A stretch of 64,000 nt of DNA from Megalobrama amblycephala (lineage: Eukaryota; Chordata; Actinopteri; Cypriniformes; Xenocyprididae), in NCBI RefSeq assembly GCF_018812025.1, contig NC_063054.1, forward strand, positions 34,465,396-34,529,395, given 5' to 3'. The notes beneath the pieces were generated by a model. The model made no database searches, had not been told where the DNA came from, and worked only from the letters and a program-made list of their open reading frames with translations. This document shows, piece by piece, positions 45,600-56,271 of this stretch (the first letter of the stretch is position 1; each line of letters starts with the position of its first letter). Position numbers and translations under genes: made by a program.

Positions 45600-46560
45600 G
45601 TTTTTAAATTCCACGCACTGAATCACACCAACATGCTACACCATGTCACCATCTGCACATAAATGCAACATTCCCTGTAAAGAGCATGGCACTTGGACGC
45701 TTGCCTGGAATTCTCTGTAGTTCCCTATCCGTTCAGATGGTGTTTATGCTAAAGCACAGTCCCTAATTGGCCTTAAACAGTACGATGAGCGCTCCTGAGC
45801 GATGGTCTGCACGCGTATCTCCGGCTCACGCATTAGGCTCAATGGCTTGCGTGAGATGACATGTTTTGACCCCTGCTGTGTGCAAGTCCCCAGGGGGTGC
45901 CGCCACCATGGCACACGGATAACCCCGACCGCACCAGAGATGTCTTAATCATGGGGAGAGAGGGTGGGTATGTGGAGGTGTCAAAACACAGCAGTTTTTG
46001 GAAATGCAAATGAATCTGATATGCAAAAAATGAATAATTATGAGTTTGCACATCGTACAAGCCTCTCAGCTTCTTAAAAAAGATGAGGGACAAGTTATTT
46101 TGTAATTATTATCAAGCATTTTCACACTTTCTTTCAGCAGGCAACTTAATTTTGCACATAACGAAAGCAACAAGCGGCCCAATTGCATGATATCGCCTCC
46201 CAAGTAAGGGATTGAAATTTGCCATGAAAATTACTTAAATGAGCCTCAAATTGCAAACCGTTTCTGATATGAGTTTGAACACAACAGCGGTCGAATTGAT
46301 GAGAAATTAAAAGACTCTGAAGGGCTCAAATGATTTTGGTGGTGCAATTTTCTCAGCGTTAGTTTAACATTTTACTTAGCGCAGGGACTCTCCAATTATG
46401 CAGTTCGGGGAGCACTTTAAGAAAATGCGAGGTGACCGATGGCCAGCGAGTAAAATGACTTGTTAAGAGTAATGATACTTGATTTTCATTTCAGTGCAGC
46501 AACCAACAATCAAGGCCATGCATCAGACCAGCCTCATTTTTATAACCTAATTCATCAAAA
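45600..46560. promoter_or_regulatory. Unique block, candidate conserved noncoding region
   Basis: About 950 bases free of repeats with balanced composition. Words such as CCCTAATTGGCC, CTTAATCATG, CCAATTGCATGATAT and CTCCAATTATGCAG recall homeodomain and POU sites. No coding frame has support. It reads like a typical developmental enhancer, but that is an impression from composition only. Confidence 0.28.
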
Positions 46561-46625
46561 CAAATACAGCCAAATGAAAAAGACCCTTTTCACTTTCCAG
46601 AACAAAATAGTCAATGTGAATTTAA

Positions 46626-47425
46626 AGGGTCCTTGATTATGATTTCACTTTTTAACTTCAGTCAGTGTGTAATGTTGCTGTTTGAGCATAAACAACATCT
46701 GCAAAGTTACGGCGCTCAAAGTTCAATGCAAAGGGAGATATTTTCTTTTACAGAAATCACTTTTTAAGGACTACAACAAATGGCTGGTAGGGACTACAAC
46801 GAGCTTCTTCCTGGGTTGGTGACATCACAAACCCCAAAATTTACAAAAACCCCGCCCCTGTGAACATGCAACAAAGGGGGCGAGGCCATGTTGGGCTGCT
46901 TTAGAGAAGAGGAAGAGTTGTTGTAGTAGAGTGTTGTTGCCTTGCCGTCATTTTACGCCAGACTGCTTCACAAACGAGGGTCAATTCAACGCTGGATTTG
47001 CACAAAAGATGAACATGACGGCACATGCTAGTCGATGAGTTGAATCAACTCCACAACAACTACATAAATGTATCCACTAAACATTCAGAAACGTCCAGTT
47101 TCATTCTAAAAGTTGTAACTTCTTCCTGAGTCTCTCCATCAGTGTCGACTCCGGTTTGAACAATGTAAGGCTGAACACCGTTACTGACAATCCTCATTTT
47201 TGCTGCGTGAGATTCTCCAGCTTTGTTGTTGTTGAGCAATCGAAGAACAAGCTGTTCAATCTATTTTGGAAAGGGGGCCAGGAGCAGCAGCTCATTTGCA
47301 TTTAAAGGGACACACACATAAATGGTGTGTTTTTGCTCACACCTAAATAGGGGCAAATTTGACCATCTATAATAAATGATCTGTGGGATATTTTGAGCTG
47401 AAACTTCACACACACATTCTTAACT
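46626..47425 (-). mobile_element. GGGTC-family element, copy 3 (inverted)
   Basis: It begins after TTAA (46622-46625) with AGGGTCCTTGATTATGATTT, the reverse of the right end of 23815-24490. It continues collinearly to GATATTTTGAGCTGAAACTT, the reverse of the left part of 4379-5085. The far terminus is missing. Shared interior: CAATCCTCATTTTTGCTGCG and GGGCTGCTTTAGAGAAGAGG. Confidence 0.8.
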
Positions 47426-48360
47426 CACATTCATAATAAATCGTCCGGTTTCAGAGCAAAACGCAAAACTGTGACATTCCGGCAGTCTATACACTTACTT
47501 CCTGGCAAACCGCCAAAATAAAAGCTTGCTGATTTTAGGTTTGAAAATGTTGAAAATTCATATTACAAAAAAAACTAACTAAATAAAGTGCAATAATGCT
47601 ATTATTAATTATTTTATTTTTTATAGTTATTTTTAATGGGTCACACTATGTGCAGTGTAAGCACCGACCTGAATCTCCAGGTGCTCTCATGAGAACCAGA
47701 CTGAAAAACTTTTTTTTTAATCTGTGAATTGTCCTCAACGAATAAAGTAGGTTTACATCTCAACTGTTACCTTCACATGCAAATGTCTTATACTTCATAT
47801 TCAAGAATACAAATCCATTATAAATCTGTAGGATTAAAAAGATTATAATCGGTACGACCATAGTACAATAGTACGTTGGAGGGAAATTCAATTTTAGGAG
47901 TTTTGATGCTATCTCAGATCTTTACTAAATGAAATGCACACAGATTTTTGAATATGTAGCAGATGTCCTGTCGCTACTATCATTCAGTCACCTTCAAAGC
48001 TGGATGGTTTTTCTTTCTTCCTTGGGACACAAAAGGATCAAATTGTGTGTACAAAGCAATTACTTTGTGAGCAGGGGCTTCAAACTACAGAGAACAAGAA
48101 TTTTAATGAATGGAGGCATACATTTAATTCTGTTCCTCCCACAGAGCAATCATTAGCTTCAGGAGATTTGGAATATAGTGTATGAAATGTTTAATGCTAC
48201 TTTTATGGTACGTTTCTGTCATTTTTAGAGCATGACATCAACACAAAAGAGCACAGAAGCACATTAATAATGAAACAACTTTCATTTTTAGGTGAACTAA
48301 ACTTCAAAATACATGTTGATGAGGTTGTTACCGAATCTTGAGAAAAGGTCGCCACGGATT
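47426..48360. other. Unique AT-rich sequence
   Basis: GCAGTCTATACACTTACTTC at 47482-47501 carries a donor-like GTAAGT on the minus strand, with no convincing acceptor. Otherwise nothing is recognised. Confidence 0.3.
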
Positions 48361-48780
48361 CCTACAGCACAAATTCTAATTAGGGATTATGACAAAATCT
48401 TGACCGCCAGTGGGCAGGGCTTAATCTTCAAACACACAAGACACTGACCACAAACAAAAAAGCTGCGCCGCTTCAATTGAGCCGGGTCAGAGCCGGTCAC
48501 TACGTACCAGTGATCAAAAAGCTCCACATCCCATTAGCCAGACCTCGCAGTGGGGTAACCCAATTAAATCAATTCCATTTAATCAGAGCAGGGCGCATGA
48601 GCTGAGGAGGTGTGGCTTTCCTGACAGTCTAGTCGCATGTAATCCCGCCGCTTAATCACCAGAGCTGTGTCCGCGGAGAACCGCTAATTGGAATGTGATG
48701 GAATTCCACTTACGATAATCAGGAAGCGTTGCAAATTGATCGACCTCTATGATCTGAAATTTGTAAAAGATCTTGCATGG
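48361..48780. promoter_or_regulatory. Candidate conserved noncoding element
   Basis: Repeat-free sequence with clustered homeodomain-like words: CCAATTAAATCAATTCC, GTAATCCCGCCGCTTAATCA and CGCTAATTGG. The TAATCCC core is the Otx/bicoid-type site. No frame of note. Function is inferred from site density alone. Confidence 0.3.
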
Positions 48781-49252
48781 GCCAACTGACTGGATTGGAT
48801 TTGTACTGAAATCTTAAAGTATACAAATATGTGTATTTAGTGATTTTAAAATAAAAATATAAGTCCTACTTTTAAACTTTTTTCATAAAATTGAAATATA
48901 TATTTTATATAAATTAAAAAAATTAAATGCACAAATTATAATTAATGTAAATGAACAGTTCCAATAATTAAATAAATAAATAATTAAAAAATAAAAATAT
49001 TTGCCACATACACTTAACAAGACGTGTGATCATCCACACTTTCTTATACCCTAAAATGCTCTTATTCCAATGCAAGTAGAAAAAATAAAAAAAAACAACC
49101 AAATGGTCCAGACAAGTTCTATTAATACAAAAGGGAACAAAAACACACCACAGCTGTACACAGTCTGCAATAAATGAGCTAACTGATGTATCTTTTTGAC
49201 AGGCACAAGGGTATAAAGATATAAAATAGGATCTTTTGAGATATTGCGGTAC
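48781..49252. other. Intron-like AT-rich sequence
   Basis: Low-complexity AT-rich sequence downstream (minus strand) of the candidate exon at 49253-49321. Nothing else seen. Confidence 0.35.
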
Positions 49253-49321
49253 CTTGGGTCTGAGCTGGATGATGATGCTCATCACAGACTAATGAGATCT
49301 TTGGAGTATACTCAGGTGTGC
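49253..49321 (-). CDS. Candidate cassette exon, 69 bases, phase 1-1
   Basis: On the minus strand a branch-point-like TTTACTGAT is followed by the strong tract CTGTTCTCTTTGTCTTTGCAG. Then come 69 bases and the donor CAAG|GTACCG (GT at 49252-49251). Only one frame is open: TPEYTPKISLVCDEHHHPAQ then TQ, with split codons at both ends (phase 1 in and out). A symmetric phase-1 exon can be skipped without shifting the frame. I cannot name the protein. The acceptor is the best in the window, but one exon of this size could still arise by chance. Confidence 0.38.
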
Positions 49322-49601
49322 CTGCAAAGACAAAGAGAACAGGATCAGTAAACAGACAGACAGAGAGAGAGAGTATTGAAGACTGCAGCAATAAGTACCC
49401 ACTGTAACTGCTCTTAGACAGTGTGTTCATCAAAAACAATAATCGAAAAACTCTAAACTAAATATTCAAAACCACAATCTTATCTTAGGCAGTTGTACAA
49501 ACTATTGAAACAGGTAATAATATGGGTGGGTGGGCTAGTCCTTTTTTGTTTGTCTTAGGAGTACACTATCATATTCACTATGGTTCATAAGTTAAATGAG
49601 T

Positions 49602-49651
<50 letters not shown>

Positions 49652-49654
49652 CAT
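49322..49654. other. Intron-like sequence with a (TA)n run
   Basis: Contains the polypyrimidine tract of the candidate exon (minus strand) next to 49322, a GAGA/CAGA run at 49352-49372, and TA repeats at 49612-49646. Confidence 0.4.
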
Positions 49655-49965
49655 CACAAACACATTAAACTGATCAAAAGTGACAGTACAAACTTTCTAA
49701 TGTTACTTTCTAACATTCTATTGAACGTTCTGTTCATCACCTGACACTGAAGACTACAGTAATGGCTGCTAAAAATTCAGCTTTGCAATCACAGGAATAA
49801 ATTGCATTTTAGTAAAATAGAAATTACATTTTAATAATAATATTTCACAATAATACTGTTTTACTATATTTTTAATCAAATACATGCAGCCTTGGTGAGC
49901 ATAAGAGACTTCTTTTAAAAAAAAAAAAAAAAAAAAATCTTACCATGCTCAAACTATTGAACAGC
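49655..49965 (+). mobile_element. Degenerate palindromic-family copy
   Basis: CATTAAACTGATCAAAAGTG, CTGACACTGAAGACTAC and CACAGGAATAAATTGC mark a more diverged copy. It ends in AAGAGACTTCTTTTAAA and an A-run. Confidence 0.7.
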
Positions 49966-50174
49966 AGTGCAGCTACAAAACTCTGATTTTGACTGGGTCT
50001 TTCAAAATTTGCACAGGACAACATCTTTACTGATGTTTTGATCAGTGTAATTTGCTTATTTATCGACCAATAGATTGTCTTGTACTGTATACTGCTGAAA
50101 CAAAACCTTCTGGATTTAAGTGTAAACTGTACAAAAAAATGGCATAGTAACATTTGGTTGGTTGGCTCTTTTAC

Positions 50175-50238
50175 CTGAACAGTTTATAAACCTTCATGAG
50201 ACTCAAATATGTCATGATAGGCAGCACAAAGGGATTCT
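50175..50238 (-). CDS. Candidate exon, 64 bases
   Basis: On the minus strand the acceptor ACCCCTTTGCCAG leads to 20 open codons, NPFVLPIMTYLSLMKVYKLF. The donor is CAG|GTAAAAG (GT at 50174-50173). Entry is phase 1 and exit phase 2, which does not join to 49253-49321. The polypyrimidine tract is short and a repeat starts just upstream at 50245. The residues look protein-like but match nothing that I know. Confidence 0.18.
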
Positions 50239-50244
50239 CTGGCA

Positions 50245-50345
50245 AAGGGGTTTTCAGTTCAATTCAATTTAATCTTATATGTCTTGCACTTTTCACAACA
50301 GTTCATTCCGAAGCAGCTTATTACAAAGAATAGTGCTTTAAAACC
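50245..50345 (-). mobile_element. Retroelement-like 3' fragment
   Basis: CAGTTCAATTCAATTTAATC followed by GCACTTTTCACAACAG and CGAAGCAGCTTATTAC resembles the tail shared by many cyprinid repeats. It is short and diverged. Confidence 0.4.
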
Positions 50346-50479
50346 TCCAGTGAGCTAAAGCTAAAGCTGACAGTAGGGAAAACATCCCAAGATGTTTAGG
50401 CAGGATGAGTAAAAATGATGAGAAAGATTATCCATTTCATACAAGGTAAAAAACAAAACAAAACACAATTTTCCCATAA

Positions 50480-51924
50480 CATGGGCGAGGCTAGCCCCTT
50501 TTTAGGGGTGCTTCAGCACCCCTAAAAAGGAGCTCAGCACCCCTAAAACTTGGAGTAAGAAATGTTATTCTAAAATTTTTGTTCGTCTTTTACAAGGTTA
50601 AATAATGTCCAAAACATACTCTGTAGTTTGTACAGTATGTGTTAAGGATGAAAATGAAAACATTCCCCTTAGCAAATGATGTCATCCTCTTCTCTTCTTC
50701 TACTAAGTTCTCCTCTGTACCTGCACCGCTCAGCACGACCGTCATCCAGCGCGAAACACGCAGAGTGAGAACCCGTTATGTAGTGTTGTGAATCAACTAA
50801 GTTGCTCCAAAGCTGTGTATCACACTTCTTTCCTTTTACCTAGAGTTGTTCCGATTCCGAAACCATATCGGTGAGTAGCCTACTGGAGTCAGTATAAAAA
50901 AAATATCCCCCCTGGGTGATGCTACTCCTCAAACCACCAACAGAGCATATAAAATACCAAAAATATAAATCTTTTTTTAAAACATCGCCAAGTAAAACGC
51001 TGCGTTTATATAGAACTGTCTCTTTACGACCACAACAAACGGGACACTTTTCAGACGCGCATTCCGACCTCGCCTCAGCGCCAGCCGCAAGTCAAACGAG
51101 CGCGGAAAAGGTGCAGGTGACGACGAGGGAGCTTCAGTTGAACAACAGTGAACCGCGGTCAGATGAGATGATGTCAGGCTATGTCGGTAAAACTCAGAAA
51201 AATGAACACGACTGTCCAATCAGCCGTTATACTGTGCTCGTGGCGCGCACTCAAGAATTGCATGCGCAAATGCGCCGGCGCGCGCTGCATAATTACTTTA
51301 TTATAGCTTAAATAAAGCGCAAAAGAAACTGCGAGCAATGACCGTCGTTGTTCTGTTGTAAGTTAAGTCATGAAATTACCACACATGCGGTTAAAGCTGC
51401 CTCAAAACTGTGCAGGCATGTATTTGTTGACATGGTTTTAAACCTATTGTTATCCAATTTGTTGGCCTTAAAACGTCTTAAAATGCACATATGTACACCA
51501 GGGAAATCTAAATTTTCTCGGGGGAGCATGCACCCGAACCCCCCTAGCATACTACATTTTCTGATCTCGGTAATTAAAACCCGGCGTGCGGCCCGGCTTA
51601 TTCTATCTAATGAAATCTGAGGTAAACGTGCATTTCTCCAAATGTGCGCACTTTCGGACTAAAAGTTTTGTGTGTATGCACTGTGATCAAAAATAAATGG
51701 GACCAAACACGATTGAATTTGTGTCTCGTTATTCAATTAATAACTAGGCTAAAAAAAAAGAAAAAACATCTGGATTTTGGAGTTAGTTGAATCAATGTTA
51801 AAATGATAAAGTTATTTTTCAATAGACATATTTTTTGTTTTTGTGTGAAAAGAGGGTGGGTGGTGGCAGTGGGGCTCATTAGGTGCTCAGCACCCCTAAA
51901 GCTCTGACCCTAGAATCACCCCTG
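50480..51924. mobile_element. hAT-type element with perfect 8-base duplication
   Basis: The direct repeat TCCCATAA lies at 50472-50479 and 51925-51932. The ends CATGGGCGA and TCACCCCTG are short imperfect inverted repeats. Next to the left end is a 20-base hairpin (50493-50512 with 50515-50534, AGCCCCTTTTTAGGGGTGCT), and CAGCACCCCTAAA recurs near the right end. A 131-codon plus frame (50916-51311) shows no transposase motif. It is inserted in a repeat whose empty version is at 40469-40476. Confidence 0.88.
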
Positions 51925-52116
51925 TCCCATAATATATGTTGCTTCATCAGCTCTTTTCTCACTGTGTCTGAAACAGTTCAATAAAGCATTCAGTCTCTCT
52001 AAACCCCTCCTTTCCGAGAGCCTACTCTGCTCTGATTGGTCAGATGGCCCATTCTTTTGTGATTGGTCTACAGCCTAAAGCGTGTGTCGTAAACAAATGT
52101 CCATTACCATATCTGA

Positions 52117-52836
52117 GGGTGCTTTCACACTAGTCATGTTTGGTTTGATTAAACCTGGTGCGATTGCTCGGTTAGTGCGGTTCATTTGAACATAATATGT
52201 GAATGCTGCCATCCGAACCCTGGTGCGCACCAAACAAGCGGACCGAGACCGCTGAAAAGATGGGTCTCGGTCCGCTTCCAAACGTACTCTGGTGCGGTTA
52301 TATATGAACGCAACACGGACCAAAGACATGTAAACGAACCAAAAACAGGAAGACGAGACCCTAAAATGGAAAGAATCCTCACGTATGTCGGTTTTTCTAG
52401 TCATAGACGCGAGTTTGCCCATGACATCAGACGCGCGTCTCCACGCAGCAGATCATTTGTGTGTATGACGGCTGGATTCCCGCCGCTGTTTTGACTACTT
52501 TTCACATTTTATAAGCTCTTCACAAGTTTCCAACTGGCCAAAATACCATTACATGCAGGCTACGCACCACTACACACACACAACGAGCGCATTTACCTCA
52601 GAAAACAGCATTGTTTTGGATGTTCGGTAAGTTCCGTCTGAAAATAGGCAATACGTCATAAAATCCGACCAATCAGGTTGTAAATGTAACCCTATGCCTT
52701 AAGGTTCGGTATCTTTTGGTTCGGTGATAAAATTGCCAATCTGAACGCTAATCGGACCAGGACTAAATGTTTTTTTTTCTTCTTTGGTCCGGACCAAATG
52801 AACCAAACGAACCGAACTACAAGTGTGAACGCACCC
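52117..52836. mobile_element. Harbinger-like TIR element, TGA duplication
   Basis: The ends GGGTGCTTTCACACTAGT and (reverse complement) GGGTGCGTTCACACTTGT match at 16 of 18 bases. TGA is repeated at 52114-52116 and 52837-52839. The uninterrupted relative has a single TGA (40301-40303, minus strand). A 3-base duplication with GGG ends fits PIF/Harbinger. Paired words such as GGTTCGTTTGG-like and CCGGACC occur inside. No transposase. Confidence 0.85.
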
Positions 52837-53119
52837 TGAATCTCAGCTCCAGCGGTTTCCTCAGGAATTGATACACCGTGATACGAACAGCAACGAAGGT
52901 GTCAGTTTTACCGTATAAATTCGAGTCAGAGTCCTCATCCTTTTGAAATGCAGCAAAGTGGATTTGCTTTGGCATAGCAGAAAACAGCATCTTCTTGACA
53001 TGTTGACAAACACACCTAACTCTTCCAGGCCTCAGCTACAAGTACAGTGTTTGAGGGCGGGTCAAGAAAGTAACGTACATGAAAAGTAATATCCGAAAAA
53101 GCTCAATAGGGGGACTTAA

Positions 53120-53829
53120 AAGGGTTAGTTCACCCAAAAATGAAAATTCTGTCATTAATTACTCACCCTCATGTCGTTCCAGAGCCGTAAGACCTTCGTT
53201 CATCTTTGGAACACAAATTAAGATATTTTTGATGAAATCCGAAGGCTCAGTGAGGCCTGCATTGCCAGCAACACTACATAATTAATCAACACTTGAGCTT
53301 TCGAATCAGTGGTTCGGAGCGTATATCAAACTGCCAATGTCACGTGACTTCAGTTAACAAGGCTTTGTTACATCATAAGTGTTTCAAAATTTCAATGGTT
53401 CACCACTGGAGGGCGTGACTTTGGCAGTTTGATACACTCTGAACCACTGATTCGAAACAAAAGATTCGTAAAGCTTCGAAGCTTCATGAAGCAGTGTTTT
53501 GAAATCGTCCATCACTAGATATTGTTGAATAAAGTCCTTATTTTATTTTTTTTGGCACACAAAAAGTATTCTCATCGCTTCATAACATTAAGGTTGAACC
53601 ACTGTAGTCACATGAACTGTTTGAAATATGTCTTTAGTAGCTTTCTGGGCATTTGAAAGTGTTAATTATCTTGCTGTCAATGGAGGCCTCACTGAGCCAT
53701 CGGATTTCATCAAAAATAGCTATCTTAATAATTTGTGTTCTGAAGATGAACGAAGGTCTTATGGGTTTGGAACGACATGAGGGTGAGTAATTAATGACAG
53801 AAATTTCATTTTTGGGTGAACTAACCCTT
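53120..53829. mobile_element. GGGTGAACTAACCCT element, full length
   Basis: TTAA at 53116-53119 precedes AAGGGTTAGTTCACCC. The right end is GGGTGAACTAACCCTT followed by CAAG, a possible mutated TTAA. Long terminal inverted repeats include CATTAATTACTCACCCTCAT. The interior has the same CGAATCAGTGG inverted repeat as 14413-14995. Confidence 0.85.
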
Positions 53830-54239
53830 CAAGCATTTGCAACATATCTGCCAAACATTTGAGTTTGCATTCTAGCATAAAGTATACAGTATTTCCGGCC
53901 TCTAAGACTTTGTAAAAAACGTGATCCTTGTGTAATGAATGATACATGGCCTATATCAACAAAAGCACTTTTAGGACTCTAGGACTTTCCAGGCAATGAT
54001 AACCAGGCCTCTTCTAATGGAGTAGACACGTCAAATTTTTCTCTGGCATATAAATATCCTTCGCTTCTCAACCTCCATTTGAGAGTCACATGGTGCAATC
54101 AAATGACAAAGCCATCGAGATGAAGTCATGACACAGTAAATCAAGTGAAAATCAAGTGAATTTCGAGCTTTTACAGGCACACAAAAGGAAAAGGAACAAA
54201 ACACTGATAGGGAGTAATAATCCTTTCTTTTCCAGATTA
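53830..54239. other. Unique sequence, nothing recognised
   Basis: Mixed AT-rich sequence. The GTGAAAATCAAGTGAA region at 54144 has small internal repeats. No gene. Confidence 0.3.
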
Positions 54240-54720
54240 TATAAACTTAATAGGATTCCGAATGCAATCACTGTCTAACCTAATGCTTTTAGAGACACAG
54301 AAGAGGATCTCATCAAATTGCATCTGGACAGAATGATTCCCTCGTCTCCGCTTCTATACGCGCATCTCGCACATTTCCTGACCCCTTCGTCTCCGGCTCG
54401 AACGCCGTCCCCCTGTATTTACAGACAATAAAGACACAGAAGAATGTTTGCTTTGTCATGGAGTGAGGAATGTACTTCCATTAAATCATTCAAGATCATT
54501 TAGGTCCCCATTGGCTCCTACTTGTGCAATTCTGCTTTTTCTCTCTCGCTTCCAGCGTTCATTTGCACTTTGTCAAGGAAACAGACATTTTATGTCAAGG
54601 CCCTGGGGAATTAAATTAATAAAGAAAATGCATGGTAGATTATCTTCAATTATGAATACTGCCAGAACAGGAGTATAAAAAATAGATATTCAAACCATCC
54701 TCTGCAGAGCAGAAATGAAA
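54240..54720. promoter_or_regulatory. Unique block, candidate conserved noncoding element
   Basis: Repeat-free, with a pyrimidine-rich middle (CCCTCGTCTCCGCTTC) and a TTAAATTAATAAAGAAAATG end rich in TAATTA-like words. The 76-codon plus frame at 54448-54678 has no domain. Enhancer identity is speculative. Confidence 0.25.
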
Positions 54721-55560
54721 TTAATTTATTGGTATGTACACAGAGCCAAATGTGTTAGTGAGTGCTCAGACTTCAAATGTAAGGCATAAATGTAACATTT
54801 ATTTCAGAATGAAGTAGTGTTTATGCTAAATTCAGCAATGCATGAAATGTAGCTTTAGTATTTATTTATTAGCTTTGAGGTCAAATATGCCTAAACGTTG
54901 GTCAAATTATTTGTATACACAATACAAAGTCTTTCTCTTACAAGAAAATACTGATGACTGATCTTGCGCTCCAATAAAATAATTTGATTCAAATAATTCA
55001 AAAAAAATTTTTTGTAAATAAAGAATATTTTCTGAAATGTATTAAAAAAACAATAAATTTGCAAATTATATTTCACAATGTAAATCGTAAACCCAGATCA
55101 TTAAATAAATCATTAATTTAAGAAAAATATTTGCCACATGCCAGTGTTTTAATTAACTAAAATATTTTTTTAAATTATTTTTCGTTAATTGAAATAAAGC
55201 TGAAGTAAAATAATTAAAAAAAAAATTTAACTTGAAAAGCTTAAACTTAAAAAAAATAATAAACAAAAATTAAAAAATGTTGGCAAAAAAAATGACAAAG
55301 CACATAAAATTACTAAACCTTAAACTGAAAAAAATTAAAACTGAAAATATAAAAATAAAATCTAATACAAAATAATAACAAACAGTATCTAAATAATACT
55401 AATTACACTGCCACAAATAAAAACTGACAATATAAAAAAGCTAATTTAAAATATTAATAAATAATATATAAATAATACTAAAATAACACTGCCATTATTT
55501 CAGTATTATTTATATATTGTGTTATTTTAGTATTATTTATTAATATTTTAAACAACTTAC
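54721..55560. repeat. AT-rich tract with inverted repeat
   Basis: Low-complexity A/T sequence. The arm TAAAATATTAATAAATAATA starting at 55447 pairs with 55519-55550 (ending TTATTAATATTTTA), with an extra 11 bases in the left arm. It could extrude as a cruciform. Confidence 0.65.
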
Positions 55561-56268
55561 AAGAGTTCTGACTTCTTAAAACCTGAAGCCTACATCTCCC
55601 TACATCTTACTAGCAGAACTGCGCTCGTAAAGCCAATTCATGAGGCCTTTGGTTGGTGTTACAATTCCGCACACACATTTCCTACAAAGTAATTTACAGT
55701 GTATTAATTGCAAGCACAGTCCCTCAGGAGCAGTCTCGGGTTAAGCGTTTCCTCAGGACACAGTCATGATCGAGCTGGATCATGAACTTGGTATCTTAGT
55801 GACTCTCTTGGTCTGCTTGGATTGTACCTGCAATCCTTGAGTTAGCAGCGAACCTCCTAAACCATTAGTCTGCACCCCCGAAACCTGTCTGAAATTGAGT
55901 AGGACACCTAAGGGTGAAAAATCTTTTTCTAAGCCGTAACAGATGCTGCTTTGAAATCTCCATGTCCCAATTATTGTTCACCTGTCAACACGAAGTCAAG
56001 CCATAAATCATCTTTGTAATTATCAATTGATTAAAAAAAGCTATCTGACAGAGAAAGCGGCTCGCAGGCCTAATACATCAATTTTAATGACATTTCTTAA
56101 TCCAAAAGACTTGGCAATCACCAGAGACCAATTACAGGCCATGAGATAGAGGCAAACCGTTAATAACAAGAGTTAGCCTGTTTCGCCTCAACATCATGTG
56201 GAAAAAGGGCTTGCAGGGGTTCGTTTAAAACTGACTGGTAATCCACAAGCATTACGTTACACTGAATC
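55561..56268. other. Unique block with a degraded repeat
   Basis: The stretch 55720-55880 (CAGGACACAGTCATGATCGA, GGATCATGAAC, CCTAAACCATTAGTCTGC) resembles a dispersed fish repeat ending in CCTTAACCACTAG-like sequence. The part at 55980-56190 is repeat-free with TCAATTGATT and CCAATTACAGGCC words and might be a conserved element. Confidence 0.35.
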
Positions 56269-56271
56269 TAA

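Larger units (their letters stand above)
50455..53060 (+). mobile_element. Host repeat carrying two insertions
   Basis: Three segments (50455-50479, 51933-52116, 52840-53060) line up in order with the reverse complement of 40077-40495. The gaps are filled by 50480-51924 and 52117-52836. The family is dispersed, and its own ends were not defined. Confidence 0.7.

Noticed and set aside
50916..51311. 131-codon plus frame inside the hAT-type element
   Set aside because: No BED zinc finger, hAT dimerisation motif or other transposase feature is visible, and the element is too short to be autonomous.
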